Below are positions 1-8,829 of a stretch of 64,000 bases of DNA, piece after piece. The first letter of the stretch is position 1; every line of letters begins with the position of its first letter. The position numbers and the translations under genes are program-made. Below the pieces are notes generated by a model. The model was not told where the DNA came from, searched no databases, and was given only the letters and a program-made list of their open reading frames with translations. Source of the stretch: Novosphingobium piscinae (lineage in GTDB: Bacteria; Pseudomonadota; Alphaproteobacteria; Sphingomonadales; Sphingomonadaceae); NCBI RefSeq assembly GCF_014230355.1, contig NZ_JACLAX010000002.1, positions 248,001 to 312,000 on the forward strand, written 5' to 3'.

Positions 1-183
1 GGTGCTGAGCGCGGGCGGCAGCGCGTCCTCCGAAACCCGTTGGAAGGCCCGCATCATCGCCGTCAGCAGCTTGCCGCAGCCATGGATATCGCCGATCGCC
101 AGAATCCGGTCGCCCGGCGCCGTCCGTGGCGGCGAACGCCAGAACGGATAGGGCACCTGCACGGGTTGAAGCTCGAACGCCAT
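1..183 (-). CDS. Metallophosphoesterase / Ser-Thr protein phosphatase family (5' part only)
   Basis: Only the first 61 codons lie in the window; the gene runs off the left edge. The reading frame begins MAFELQPVQ and reaches ILAIGDIHGCGKLL near residue 35. GDIHG is the first metal-binding motif (GDxHG) of calcineurin-like phosphoesterases, including bacterial PPP-type protein phosphatases and Ap4A hydrolases. The ATG is preceded by a weak GGAAA purine stretch, and no better in-frame start is visible upstream. It is transcribed away from the polysaccharide island. The catalytic remainder is outside the window, so protein phosphatase versus dinucleoside-polyphosphatase cannot be decided. Confidence 0.7.
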   Translation of the reverse strand, partial: MAFELQPVQVPYPFWRSPPRTAPGDRILAIGDIHGCGKLLTAMMRAFQRVSEDALPPALST

Positions 184-518
184 GGTTTCCAGTTGCTGCG
201 GCCATCGCGGCCCGGCCGGGGCGATGTATTGCCCCTGCGCAAAACGCGAAGCGGTCCGACCGCCCGGTCCGGCCCTGTCTTGACCGCGCTCACGCCTATA
301 CTGCGGGCCCGCGCGGAGCAAGGGTGAGCGCCGTCTCCTGGCTGCACCGAGGCGGAAGAGTGGCGCCGCGCCGCCGGTTGCGGGGGCCGTGGAACCGCGA
401 TGATTTCTGCCTCCCGGCGGGACAGGTGCGGAAAACGGCGAATGAGCCCTTGGCAACGCGGCGAAAACGGCTAGCACCGGTCCCAGCCGGCCGACACGGC
501 CCGTATGCGGAGGAGCGA
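184..518. other. Intergenic region between divergent genes
   Basis: This 335-base stretch separates the minus-strand phosphatase from the plus-strand XrtV accessory gene. It is open in several frames, but only because of its high GC content; none of the predicted peptides look like a protein. It should hold the divergent promoters. The only clear signal is the GGAGGAGCGA ribosome-binding site at its right end (about 509-518). Nothing else is recognised. Confidence 0.5.
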
Positions 519-761
519 GTGGAAACGATCTGGGACTGGATTACCGTGTTTTGCTTCGCGGGTCTGGTCACGCTGATGTTGCAGCGCTCGTCCGAACCCG
601 TGCCGCGTGACCAGCTCTGGCACTACGCGCCGCCCGCCGTCGCGCTGGCCGTGGCCAACTATGTCGGCAACGAAGGCAACGACATCGCCGCCGGCGTGAT
701 CCTCGTCGCCGCGGTGGTCTACATTTTCAAGGTGCTGAAGGTTAAGCTGCCGCGGTTCTGA
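519..761 (+). CDS. XrtV sorting system accessory protein
   Basis: An 80-residue membrane protein with two hydrophobic segments (about residues 5-22 and 56-74) flanking a short polar region with the sequence VANYVGNEGND. It resembles the small protein annotated in sphingomonads as the XrtV sorting system accessory protein, which occurs in genomes with exosortase V; its role is unknown. The start chosen is GTG at 519, because a strong GGAGGA ribosome-binding site lies just upstream and the frame N-terminal to it is unlike protein. The xrtV gene itself lies about 16.5 kb downstream. The family call is from recall of the sequence pattern. Confidence 0.75.
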   Translation: METIWDWITVFCFAGLVTLMLQRSSEPVPRDQLWHYAPPAVALAVANYVGNEGNDIAAGVILVAAVVYIFKVLKVKLPRF

Positions 762-896
762 GGGGGCTGGCGAACTGCAGGGACAGGCCAAGGCACGGTC
801 GCGGCCGAGGACCCGGGTTTCCTGCTGCTTCAGCGTGGCTACCCGGCGTGCTGGTTTGTCACCGGTGGTGATGCGATCTGACCGGCCTGTATCGTC

Positions 897-2360
897 ATGC
901 CAAAGCGCTTGCGATGGTCAGATGTCTTATATAGCCCCACACCGCGTGCCAGGCTCGGCCGCGAGCGACGGATCCGGCGATTGCGACTGTTGAAACTCTT
1001 GCCGAATAGCTTTGCGACCAAACTGCTCGGCTCGCAGACGTTGATGATCAGGCTGGGTTGGACCACGATCGGGTACATTCTGGTCCAGTTGATCCGTTTC
1101 GCCCAGAATCTCATCCTGACCCGCCTCATTGCGCCCGAGTTGTTCGGCATAATGGTCATCCTCACCTCGTTACGGGTGGGAGTGGAACTGTTCACCGACG
1201 TCGGGATCGGACAAAACGTGATCGCCAGCCCGCGCGGGACCGAGCCACGCTTCTACAATACGGCATGGACCCTGCAGATGATGCGGGGCCTCATTCTGGC
1301 CGGGCTGTTCCTGCCGTTGCTGCCGCTGCTCCGCCACTATTACGACGACCCTATGGTCAGTGCGGCCCTTCCTGCCCTCTGTCTGCTGTTCTTGCTCAGC
1401 GGGGTCCATGGGATGGGCCCCACGCTGGCCACCAAGGCGATGCAGTCCCGAAAAATCGCAGTGTACAATGTTGTGTGCACGGCGTTTGGATCGATGATCG
1501 CGCTTGTGCTGGCCTGGCTGTATCCTACGGTTTGGGGATTGGTCGCGGGTAATATTCTGTCGACGGTAGCTTCGAGCATCCTGTCATACGTGATGTTTTC
1601 GAAGCTTGTTTATCGGATCCGGCTTGATCGCGAAGTGGTCCGTTCGATATTTTCGTTCGGAAAGTGGATTTTTTTGTCATCTATTGTATTTTTTCTATCA
1701 ACGAATTTTGACAGACTGGTACTTAGCAAATATGTGGCTCTGGGCTTGCTGGGTATTTATGGCGTAGCCCGCTCATTGGGTGACATTGTCGGCCAATTCT
1801 CGCTGCAACTCGGCAACCATCTCATTTTTCCCAGCATATCTTCGGCGGGGGTCGTCGGGCATGAACTGCAAAGCCGGATCAGCTGGTTGCGGCTGACGTT
1901 CCTTCTGACGATGGCCCTGGCTCTGGCCCTGCTGATCGGCTTGTCCGACGTGATCATTCGCATTCTTTACGATGACCGTTACCTTGCGGCGGGTCCGGTG
2001 CTGGCATGGATTGGTGTCTCGACATGGATCTTCGTGATCAACACCGTTGGCGAAAACCTGGCGCTGGGAATTCGCCGGCCTGTGTTCCCCGCCTTGAGTC
2101 ACGGAGCCAAGTTCGTTTGCTTGGTCATCGCCTTGCCTATCGCGGTGTCTCACTACGGCATTATGGGTGCAGCCATCGCCACGGTCGGTGCCGAGTTTGC
2201 TCGCTATACGATCCTGACCGGTGCTCTCGCCCGCGAGAGGATCCATTTCCTTCGGCAGGATCTGGTCTGCACGGCCGCCTTGATCTTGGCGTCGATCGCC
2301 GTCCGCGAACTGGTCAATTTGGTTGGACTGTCATCTGCGGCATCTCCATTTTTGCTCTAG
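897..2360 (+). CDS. Wzx-type oligosaccharide flippase (PST family)
   Basis: A 487-residue polytopic protein of the size and pattern of Wzx/PST flippases, which move undecaprenyl-diphosphate-linked repeat units across the inner membrane. Residues about 65-100 (MVILTSLR preceded by an FAQNLILTRLIAPELFG-type segment) match the conserved N-terminal part of the family, followed by roughly a dozen hydrophobic helices. The start at ATG 897 gives a basic leader of about 50 residues; a shorter start at the MIRLGWT methionine near 1046 is possible, and neither has a good ribosome-binding site. The middle of the gene (about 1600-1780) is clearly AT-richer than its surroundings, as is common for wzx genes acquired by transfer. 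It is the first gene of the polysaccharide island. Confidence 0.85.
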   Translation: MPKRLRWSDVLYSPTPRARLGRERRIRRLRLLKLLPNSFATKLLGSQTLMIRLGWTTIGYILVQLIRFAQNLILTRLIAPELFGIMVILTSLRVGVELFTDVGIGQNVIASPRGTEPRFYNTAWTLQMMRGLILAGLFLPLLPLLRHYYDDPMVSAALPALCLLFLLSGVHGMGPTLATKAMQSRKIAVYNVVCTAFGSMIALVLAWLYPTVWGLVAGNILSTVASSILSYVMFSKLVYRIRLDREVVRSIFSFGKWIFLSSIVFFLSTNFDRLVLSKYVALGLLGIYGVARSLGDIVGQFSLQLGNHLIFPSISSAGVVGHELQSRISWLRLTFLLTMALALALLIGLSDVIIRILYDDRYLAAGPVLAWIGVSTWIFVINTVGENLALGIRRPVFPALSHGAKFVCLVIALPIAVSHYGIMGAAIATVGAEFARYTILTGALARERIHFLRQDLVCTAALILASIAVRELVNLVGLSSAASPFLL

Positions 2361-2498
2361 TGGTTGTGCCAGAGTGGATCTCGTACCCTGCGCTCGCGGC
2401 ACTTGCCTTGCGATATCAGCCGGATCATGCTTTGCCGCGATGACGTAACGGCAAGGTCGGTCGAACGATTGCCACAGGTTCAGGAGACCGGCACCGCC

Positions 2499-3161
2499 AT
2501 GATGGAGCAAAAGCTCAGCCGCCAGAGCATCGTGGCTTCGGCCCGTCGGTTGTATGCCGGTTCGCCTTCGCGTTACCGACTGCTGCAGAGCCTGCGTCCG
2601 TACATCTGTCCATTCGAAGACCTGTTGGCCTTGGTGCCGCCGCGCGGGCGCATGCTCGACATCGGTTGTGGGGCGGGCTTGTTTCTCGCGCTGTCCGCAG
2701 AGCACCGTGCGGACGTGACCGCGATCGGATTTGATGCCGAAGGCAGCGCGATCGCAGTCGCGCAAGCGGTAGCCGATCGTGCCTCACTCTCCGGGCGGCT
2801 GTCGTTCCAGCACAGCGCCGTCGGGGATCCCTGGCCCGCGGGGCCGTTCGATTTCGTCTCGATGATCGACGTATTGCATCACATTCCGGTCCACGCCCAG
2901 CGCGAGGCCATTCTGGCTGCGTACCGTCAGGTCGTGCCGGGCGGACGGTTTCTCTACAAGGACATGGTCGAGCGCCCGGTCTTCAGGGCATGGTGGAACC
3001 GTCTGCACGATCTTGTCGTGGCCAAGCAGTGGATCAACTATCGGGCTATCAGCGACGTCGCGCAGTGGATCGAGGCGGCGGGAGGACGGATCGTGGATCG
3101 CTCCGCCCGGAACATGGGGCCGTATGGGCACGAATGGCTGGTTATCGAGCGTCCCGCATGA
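2499..3161 (+). CDS. Class I SAM-dependent methyltransferase
   Basis: A 220-residue protein with the SAM-binding motif I MLDIGCGAGLFLAL around residue 50 and a downstream FDFVSMIDVLHHI segment typical of class I (Methyltransf_11/25-like) enzymes. The substrate is unknown; its place in a polysaccharide operon suggests a sugar, a lipid-linked sugar or a related small molecule. I chose ATG 2499 because of the AGGAG upstream at about 2482-2486; an in-frame extension to 2364 lacks conserved features. Its stop overlaps the start of the next gene in an ATGA, implying translational coupling with the membrane protein, ArnE/F-like protein and UbiA protein that follow. Confidence 0.8.
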   Translation: MMEQKLSRQSIVASARRLYAGSPSRYRLLQSLRPYICPFEDLLALVPPRGRMLDIGCGAGLFLALSAEHRADVTAIGFDAEGSAIAVAQAVADRASLSGRLSFQHSAVGDPWPAGPFDFVSMIDVLHHIPVHAQREAILAAYRQVVPGGRFLYKDMVERPVFRAWWNRLHDLVVAKQWINYRAISDVAQWIEAAGGRIVDRSARNMGPYGHEWLVIERPA

Positions 3162-5077
3162 ACGCGGTCAAGCCGCATTATTCTGGTGAACCCACCTCGA
3201 CGGGATTGTGGCTGGCCGTTGGGCTCGTGGTACTCGGCTGGATATCGGTGCTGTTGCCAGGGTTCGCCTTTCCCTGGGTCAACAATGTTTTCCATCTGCC
3301 GATCGTGCTTGGCTATGCCCACAGCATTGAGGGCCCGCATGACGCCTTTACCCAAAGTCTGGACAACTTTGTTTCGGGCTTCTGGCTGGTCCTAAAGCCC
3401 TTCACCACCGAGCAGAATGCTTTCTCCGTCTTCTTTGCCGCCCATCTGGCGGCGCGGATTGCCTTTCTGGCGGGCATAACCGCGGTCGCGCGGACCCTGG
3501 GCAGCCGTCCGCTGACCGCTCTTGCGCTGGCCGCGGTGTGTGGCATCGCGCCCATCTTTAAAGGGGTGTCCACGGTAGGTCACACCGAGACCCTGGCGAC
3601 CTACCTCAGCCATACCGGCGTGGCGATCCAATTGCTGCCGATCACCTGGTGGCTCATGCTGCGGCAACGCTGGGTCGCGGCGGCCTGCCTGATCGGCCTG
3701 CTGTTCAATGTGAATGCCTTCATCTCGATCTGGAGCGTGGTCGCCGCTCTTGCAGCAATGTGGTTTGATCGTGCCAGGCTTGATCGCCCGTGGCGCGTTC
3801 TGATCGGCTGCGGTCTAGGCTATCTGATCTTTGCCGCGCCGACAGTATGGTGGACATTCGAGGTGGTCACGCGGCCCTCGCATCCGATCCCCTTTCGCGA
3901 ATATCTGCTCTATCGCTACCCCTATCACACCTTCGTGCATGTCCAGTGGGATGCGGCCATCCGGTACTCCGGCTTTCTCGCGACACTGGCCTGTGTCATC
4001 CCGTTCTGTACTGCCGAACTCGGTGCCCGCGGTCGGATCCTGGCCGGATTGCTCCTCGGCTATGCGGCGGTGTTTGTCGCCGGGGTTCCCTTGCCGTACG
4101 TCACGGGCTCTCGACTTCTTCTTAACCTGTACCCGCTGCGCATCGATGCCGTGATCAATGTCGCGGTGGCGGCGGTCATCGTCGGGTGGGCCGGTCAGCT
4201 TGCCGATCAGGGTCGCCGGGCGTTGGGCCTCGCCTTGGTCTTCAGTGTTCTCGCCGGGGCGATGTTGCCCATCTTGTGGCTTTGTCATGTGCATTGGCGT
4301 GATCGCCGGAGCGCGTGGGTGCCCCTCGCGATTGCCGGCCCCTTTGCTCTGGCCTGCTGGGTGGCAGGCGCACCGCCCATGCTGGGCAATGGGTTTTTGC
4401 CGCTGACACTGCTGTTTGCGGCGGCATCAGTCTCGGCGATCCGCGATCAGGGCCCGAAAGTCCTCCTCCCACTCGTGGCCGCATGGTCCCTGACGCTGGT
4501 CATGACGGCGGGCAAGACTGGTCTTGCCGGCGCTGCCGTCTTGACCCTGCTGACGGCTCTGCTGGCCTGGTCATGGCCGCGCTGGCTTGCCGGACTGGTG
4601 AACGTTGCCACTTCGCCGCGCGGGATCCTCGCCGGTGTCGCCGCGATGGGCATGGGGCTGACGGCCTATGCCGCCGTGCGCGGAACGGTGGAACGCCCGG
4701 ATGCCGACTACGGGCCGGAGCAGGAAGCCCAGCTCTGGTTCAGGACCCACACTCCGCCCGATACGCTGTTCCTGCCGGTGGATGTTACCGGCTTTGCAGT
4801 CCTGTCCCGACGGCCGGCCTGGGTCGATGCCCAGGCTGGAGCCGCCGTGATGTGGAAGCCCGACTTCCTCGACCAATGGTGGCCGCGCATGCGCGAGGTC
4901 GACGCGTGTCAATCGGAAGCCTGTTACATCGACCTCGCTAGGCGCCACGGCGTGACGTGGATCGTTGCCTCTTCCAATCGCTTTGCGGCCCCTCAGGGCG
5001 CCCGTCTGCGGTTTGCCAATCGGCAGATACGCATTCTTGAAGTCGATAGTGGCCAATGGCGGAACCAAGCCAAATGA
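3158..5077 (+). CDS. Polytopic membrane protein, possible GT-C-like glycosyltransferase
   Basis: A 639-residue protein with many hydrophobic helices through residue about 510, then a soluble C-terminal domain of about 110 residues. That tail contains WFRTHTPPDTLFLPVDVTGF and a following SRRPAWVD segment. The tail resembles C-terminal domains of large bacterial membrane proteins in the DUF6798/GT-C-like group, where an HTPPDALFL-type motif recurs; this is recall, not a search result. No enzymatic function is established. The start is the ATG overlapping the methyltransferase stop, and the end overlaps the next gene by ATGA. In context it could transfer a polyprenyl-phosphate-linked sugar on the periplasmic side. 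Confidence 0.55.
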   Translation: MNAVKPHYSGEPTSTGLWLAVGLVVLGWISVLLPGFAFPWVNNVFHLPIVLGYAHSIEGPHDAFTQSLDNFVSGFWLVLKPFTTEQNAFSVFFAAHLAARIAFLAGITAVARTLGSRPLTALALAAVCGIAPIFKGVSTVGHTETLATYLSHTGVAIQLLPITWWLMLRQRWVAAACLIGLLFNVNAFISIWSVVAALAAMWFDRARLDRPWRVLIGCGLGYLIFAAPTVWWTFEVVTRPSHPIPFREYLLYRYPYHTFVHVQWDAAIRYSGFLATLACVIPFCTAELGARGRILAGLLLGYAAVFVAGVPLPYVTGSRLLLNLYPLRIDAVINVAVAAVIVGWAGQLADQGRRALGLALVFSVLAGAMLPILWLCHVHWRDRRSAWVPLAIAGPFALACWVAGAPPMLGNGFLPLTLLFAAASVSAIRDQGPKVLLPLVAAWSLTLVMTAGKTGLAGAAVLTLLTALLAWSWPRWLAGLVNVATSPRGILAGVAAMGMGLTAYAAVRGTVERPDADYGPEQEAQLWFRTHTPPDTLFLPVDVTGFAVLSRRPAWVDAQAGAAVMWKPDFLDQWWPRMREVDACQSEACYIDLARRHGVTWIVASSNRFAAPQGARLRFANRQIRILEVDSGQWRNQAK

Positions 5078-5448
5078 CACGAAACATGCTGGCCATGATC
5101 CTGTTGTGCGTGGTGCTCACGGCTGTGGCCCAGCTTATTCTCAAGGCTGGCATGTCGTCGGCCTCGGTGCAGAAACAGCTCCAATCGGGGCCAAGCGTGC
5201 AAACGGTCTGGACTGTCCTGTTCAATGCGCAGGTGTTCGGGGGACTGGTGCTGTACGGACTATCGACCTGCCTCTGGCTGGTGGTCCTCGCCCGGGTGGA
5301 TGTCAGCCTGGCCTATCCCTTCGTGGCGCTCGGTTTCGTGATTACCGCCCTCTGCGGACATTTCGTCTATGGCGAAGCCATGACCGCGAGCCGGATCGCC
5401 GCCACGGCGCTGATCTGCGCGGGCGTTGCGCTGCTGGCGAGCAGCTGA
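5074..5448 (+). CDS. EamA/SMR-like small transporter, ArnE/ArnF type
   Basis: A 124-residue protein with four predicted membrane helices. The last half contains the segments LARVDVSLAYPFVALGFV and FGEA-type YGEAMTASRIAA, typical of the small EamA/ArnE-ArnF-like proteins that flip undecaprenyl-phosphate-linked aminoarabinose. The start is taken at the ATG overlapping the previous stop (ATGA); an in-frame ATG at 5056 is less likely. It is followed after four bases by a HAD-UbiA fusion gene. The pairing suggests it flips a polyprenyl-phosphate sugar made by that enzyme; the substrate is inferred. Confidence 0.75.
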   Translation: MTRNMLAMILLCVVLTAVAQLILKAGMSSASVQKQLQSGPSVQTVWTVLFNAQVFGGLVLYGLSTCLWLVVLARVDVSLAYPFVALGFVITALCGHFVYGEAMTASRIAATALICAGVALLASS

Positions 5449-5452
5449 ACCG

Positions 5453-6892
5453 ATGTCCCACCAGACCATTCCGCTTTGTGTCGATCTCGACGGCACGCTG
5501 GTGAAGACCGACCTCTTGCATGAATCGGCTCTTGAGCTGGCCAAGACCGCGCCGCTTGCATTGCTGCGCTTGCCCGGCTGGCTTGCCCGGGGGAAGGCGG
5601 TCATGAAGCAACGTCTGTCAGATCATGTCGATCTTGCGGTTGCGCATTTGCCCTACCGGCAAGAGGTTATCGCCATGATCACGACTGCGCGCGACGAGGG
5701 GCGTGAGATCGTTCTTGCTACCGCCTCGGATCAGCGCGTGGCGATGGCTGTGGCAAATCATCTTGGCCTGTTCGACCGGATCCTGGCCAGCGACGGTGTG
5801 ACCAACCTCTCGGCTGAAGCAAAGGCCCGGCAACTTGTCGCCGACTACGGCGAAGGCGGGTTCGACTACGTCGGCAACAGCGCAGACGATCTGGCAGTCT
5901 GGCGTCGTGCCCGCCGCGCTATCATCGTATCGCATGACCGCCGGCTGCATGCTCGCCTGGCAGAACAATCGGGCGAGATTGAGCGCCTGGCGTCCGCGGC
6001 GCCCCGGTGGCGCGATTGGATGCGCAGTCTTCGGCCCCATCAATGGCTGAAGAACCTGCTGATTTTCGTGCCGTTGCTGGCTGCTCACCGCGCTGGGGAC
6101 GCCAGGCTGGCCGGGCAGGCCATAGTCGCGTTCGTCGCCTTTTGTGCAGCCGCATCCTCCGTCTATCTCGTCAACGACCTTGTCGATCTGTCTTCCGATC
6201 GCCGCCATCATAGCAAGCGTCGACGTCCGTTCGCCGCCGGCTCCCTTCCTGTTTCGGCGGGGATCCTGATGGCTCCGGTCGCCCTGATCGTGTCGCTGGG
6301 TTTGGGTTTTGTGCTTCCCCCGGCGTTCACCGCGGTCCTCGGATTCTACCTCATCCTGACAAGCATCTACAGCTTCTGGCTCAAGCGCCAGGTGCTGGTC
6401 GATGTGATGTTGCTGGCGGGTCTGTACACGCTCCGGATCATCGCCGGTGCCGCCGCAACCGGAGTGGTGCCAAGCTTCTGGCTGCTTGCGTTCTCGATGT
6501 TCTTTTTCCTCAGTCTAGCGATGGTCAAGCGTCATCAGGAACTGCATTCTGCTTCGGCGGAAACCGGCATGCTGGCCGGGCGGGGCTACATGCGCTCGGA
6601 TCTTCCGGTGCTCATGGCCTTAGGGAGCGCCAGCGGGCTCATGGCCGTGATGGTGCTCGCGCTCTACATCAACTCGCCCATTGTCATCTCAGGCTATCGG
6701 GAACCGATCTGGCTGTGGCTCGTCCCACCCTTGATGCTGTACTGGACTGGCCGGTTGTGGATGAAAACGCAGCGGGGGGAGATCCATGATGACCCTGTGG
6801 TCTTTGCCTTGCGTGACCGCCAGAGCCTTGTCCTGGCGGCCATGATTGCGGCGGGCCTGGGGGCGGCAGCAGTGGGGTGGCGACCGTGGTAG
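5453..6892 (+). CDS. HAD hydrolase - UbiA prenyltransferase fusion
   Basis: A 479-residue two-domain protein. Residues about 1-190 are a HAD-type phosphatase: CVDLDGTLVKTDL carries the DxDGT nucleophile motif, and GNSADDLAVW the late acidic motif. Residues about 195-479 are a UbiA membrane domain, with the first aspartate motif NDLVDLSSDRRHH and a second DVMLLAGLYTLRI segment. UbiA relatives of this kind transfer phosphoribose to decaprenyl phosphate (the DPPR synthase step of decaprenyl-phosphoryl-arabinose synthesis). A fused phosphatase could remove the 5-phosphate. The substrate is inferred. The start ATG 5453 sits four bases after the preceding stop; gap-free operon context continues from 2499. 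Confidence 0.85.
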   Translation: MSHQTIPLCVDLDGTLVKTDLLHESALELAKTAPLALLRLPGWLARGKAVMKQRLSDHVDLAVAHLPYRQEVIAMITTARDEGREIVLATASDQRVAMAVANHLGLFDRILASDGVTNLSAEAKARQLVADYGEGGFDYVGNSADDLAVWRRARRAIIVSHDRRLHARLAEQSGEIERLASAAPRWRDWMRSLRPHQWLKNLLIFVPLLAAHRAGDARLAGQAIVAFVAFCAAASSVYLVNDLVDLSSDRRHHSKRRRPFAAGSLPVSAGILMAPVALIVSLGLGFVLPPAFTAVLGFYLILTSIYSFWLKRQVLVDVMLLAGLYTLRIIAGAAATGVVPSFWLLAFSMFFFLSLAMVKRHQELHSASAETGMLAGRGYMRSDLPVLMALGSASGLMAVMVLALYINSPIVISGYREPIWLWLVPPLMLYWTGRLWMKTQRGEIHDDPVVFALRDRQSLVLAAMIAAGLGAAAVGWRPW

Positions 6893-7131
6893 GCGCAGAC
6901 AGGGACGCCTGATGGGATGGTGGGCCGGTGTTTTCTCTGGCCAGCCGCTGCTACGGCCGGGGAAGTCTCTTGTGTTGCGCTGCGATACGTTAGAAACACG
7001 GGCGTCGGTGTCCACATCTGGAACGGCAGTCTGCTCCGTCTGGCGCCGCGCGGGCAGATAAGTTACGGCATGAGGAGCCTCACGGGGAGGCTGAGCGGAA
7101 AAGATCCGGTACGAGCGTTGGGGCACATTGC

Positions 7132-8547
7132 GTGAATTCAAGCACGAGGATCATCAAGCCGTTTGCGGCACAGGATCGTCCCCCGGATGATCCACTGGCC
7201 CGCCCTGGCGAGAGCCGCCGGATGGCGGCGCGGGATGTGCGGCTTCTGCTCTACGCCTTGTCACTGGTCATGGATGCCGCTGCAATTGTCGGCGGATTTG
7301 CGATTGCCCTGTTGGTTCGTGCGCCCGAGTGGCTCACGGCGCGCGGGCACTCACTGCTGTCCATCGCCTTGCCGCTCTTTGTCATGTTCTCGATCGCGCG
7401 CGAGGTTCAGTCGGTCGAGACCTTGCAAAGCCGCTCGTTGGCGATCGGCCGCGTCCTGACCGCCTGGGCGGCGACTGCCGTCCTGCTTGTGCTCCTGACT
7501 TTTGCCTTGAACTCCGATGTGTCGCGCCTGGGGTTCGCGCTGACCTTTGTCGCCTCGGCCGGCCTCCTGGTGGTCAGCCGGTTCGTGTTCGACGGGATCT
7601 TCTGGGCGACCATGAAGGGCCGGGCCATCAGCAGGGTGCTGCTGATCGACGGTGTCGACTGCGTTCGGCCCGACGGGATGGATGTGATCGATGTCGGCGC
7701 TGCGGGCCTCTGGCCCGATCTCTCGCGGCCAGAACTGGTCGACCTCGTATCCCGCATGGTGGCGGACTACGATCGGGTAGTCGTAGCCTGTACCGAGGAT
7801 CATCGCCGGGCCTGGTCCATGTTCCTGCGCGGTTCGGACGTGGGCGGAGAAATCATCCTCGAGCCGGGCGTGTTGCAAGGTGCGGTGGCGATCGGCCAGT
7901 GCGGCGAGAACGATACCCTGATCCTGTCGCGCGGTCCGCTCAGCCTGTCGAGCCGGATCCAGAAGCGGGCGTTCGATCTGGTGGTGACCATTCCGTTGCT
8001 GGTCTACCTCCTGCCGTTGTTCGCGGTGGTTGCGGTTTGCATCAAGCTGGAAAGCCGCGGTCCGGTGTTCTTCCGGCAGGTGCGGGTGGGGCAGGGCAAC
8101 CGCCAGTTCAAGATCCTGAAGTTCCGCTCGATGCGGGTCGAGGCATCCGATCACAACGGCGCACGCTCGGCCTCGCGCGATGATGACCGGGTGACCCGGG
8201 TTGGAGCCTTCATCCGGCGGACCAGCATCGATGAGCTGCCGCAGCTGATCAATGTCCTCCTTGGAGACATGAGCCTGGTCGGACCGCGGCCCCATGCGCT
8301 CGGGTCGCTGGCAGGCCAGTCGCTGTTTTGGGAGGTCACCGACCGCTACTGGCTGCGCCACGCCCAGAAACCCGGCCTCACCGGTCTGGCCCAGATCCGA
8401 GGCTTCCGCGGTTCAACCGACAAGGCCGAGGACTTGACCCAGCGGCTCCGCTGCGATCTCGAGTATCTCGACAACTGGAGCATCTGGACCGACCTCTTGA
8501 TCTGCCTGAAGACGCTGCGCGTCATCGTGCACAAGAACGCCTACTGA
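7132..8547 (+). CDS. Undecaprenyl-phosphate sugar-1-phosphate transferase (priming glycosyltransferase)
   Basis: A 471-residue polyisoprenyl-phosphate hexose-1-phosphate transferase of the WcaJ/GumD type, which starts repeat-unit synthesis. Four or five N-terminal helices (residues about 35-165) precede a variable domain. The C-terminal catalytic domain (about 280-471) has [13 protein letters not shown], the [10 protein letters not shown] motif, [19 protein letters not shown] and the VGPRPHALG signature. The start used is GTG 7132; an internal ATG at MAARDVRLL (about 7222) is an alternative. A gap of 239 bases upstream, in which no gene is recognised, probably holds its promoter. Confidence 0.9.
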   Translation: MNSSTRIIKPFAAQDRPPDDPLARPGESRRMAARDVRLLLYALSLVMDAAAIVGGFAIALLVRAPEWLTARGHSLLSIALPLFVMFSIAREVQSVETLQSRSLAIGRVLTAWAATAVLLVLLTFALNSDVSRLGFALTFVASAGLLVVSRFVFDGIFWATMKGRAISRVLLIDGVDCVRPDGMDVIDVGAAGLWPDLSRPELVDLVSRMVADYDRVVVACTEDHRRAWSMFLRGSDVGGEIILEPGVLQGAVAIGQCGENDTLILSRGPLSLSSRIQKRAFDLVVTIPLLVYLLPLFAVVAVCIKLESRGPVFFRQVRVGQGNRQFKILKFRSMRVEASDHNGARSASRDDDRVTRVGAFIRRTSIDELPQLINVLLGDMSLVGPRPHALGSLAGQSLFWEVTDRYWLRHAQKPGLTGLAQIRGFRGSTDKAEDLTQRLRCDLEYLDNWSIWTDLLICLKTLRVIVHKNAY

Positions 8548-8829
8548 CGCGTTGCGGCGGTCTGGAAGGGTCCGCCTGTCTTTCGCATTCACCCGCGTTG
8601 GTGACGCACATTGGGACAGGTTTCCCAAACGCCCTCAGATACTAGCTTTAGTTGGTATTCGGCGTTAGGGACGAAGCGAAGGCTCAAGCCCGAAACGAAA
8701 GGCGGACGTGCCGCTGCTGCCCACCACCGACAGCCGGAGTGGCGCCGTGACATGGTCGCTTATGGTCTTTTTAACCGGTGCTTGTGCATGGGTGCCGGAT
8801 GCACTGGGGGTGGTTGTGAGGCACAGGTC

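Noticed and set aside
126..518. Long N-terminal extension in frame with the XrtV accessory protein
   Set aside because: The Arg/Pro-rich translation is unlike protein, and a strong ribosome-binding site precedes GTG 519.
6893..7131. Possible small gene before the priming transferase
   Set aside because: Open frames exist in all three forward frames, but none has a plausible start signal or protein-like composition.
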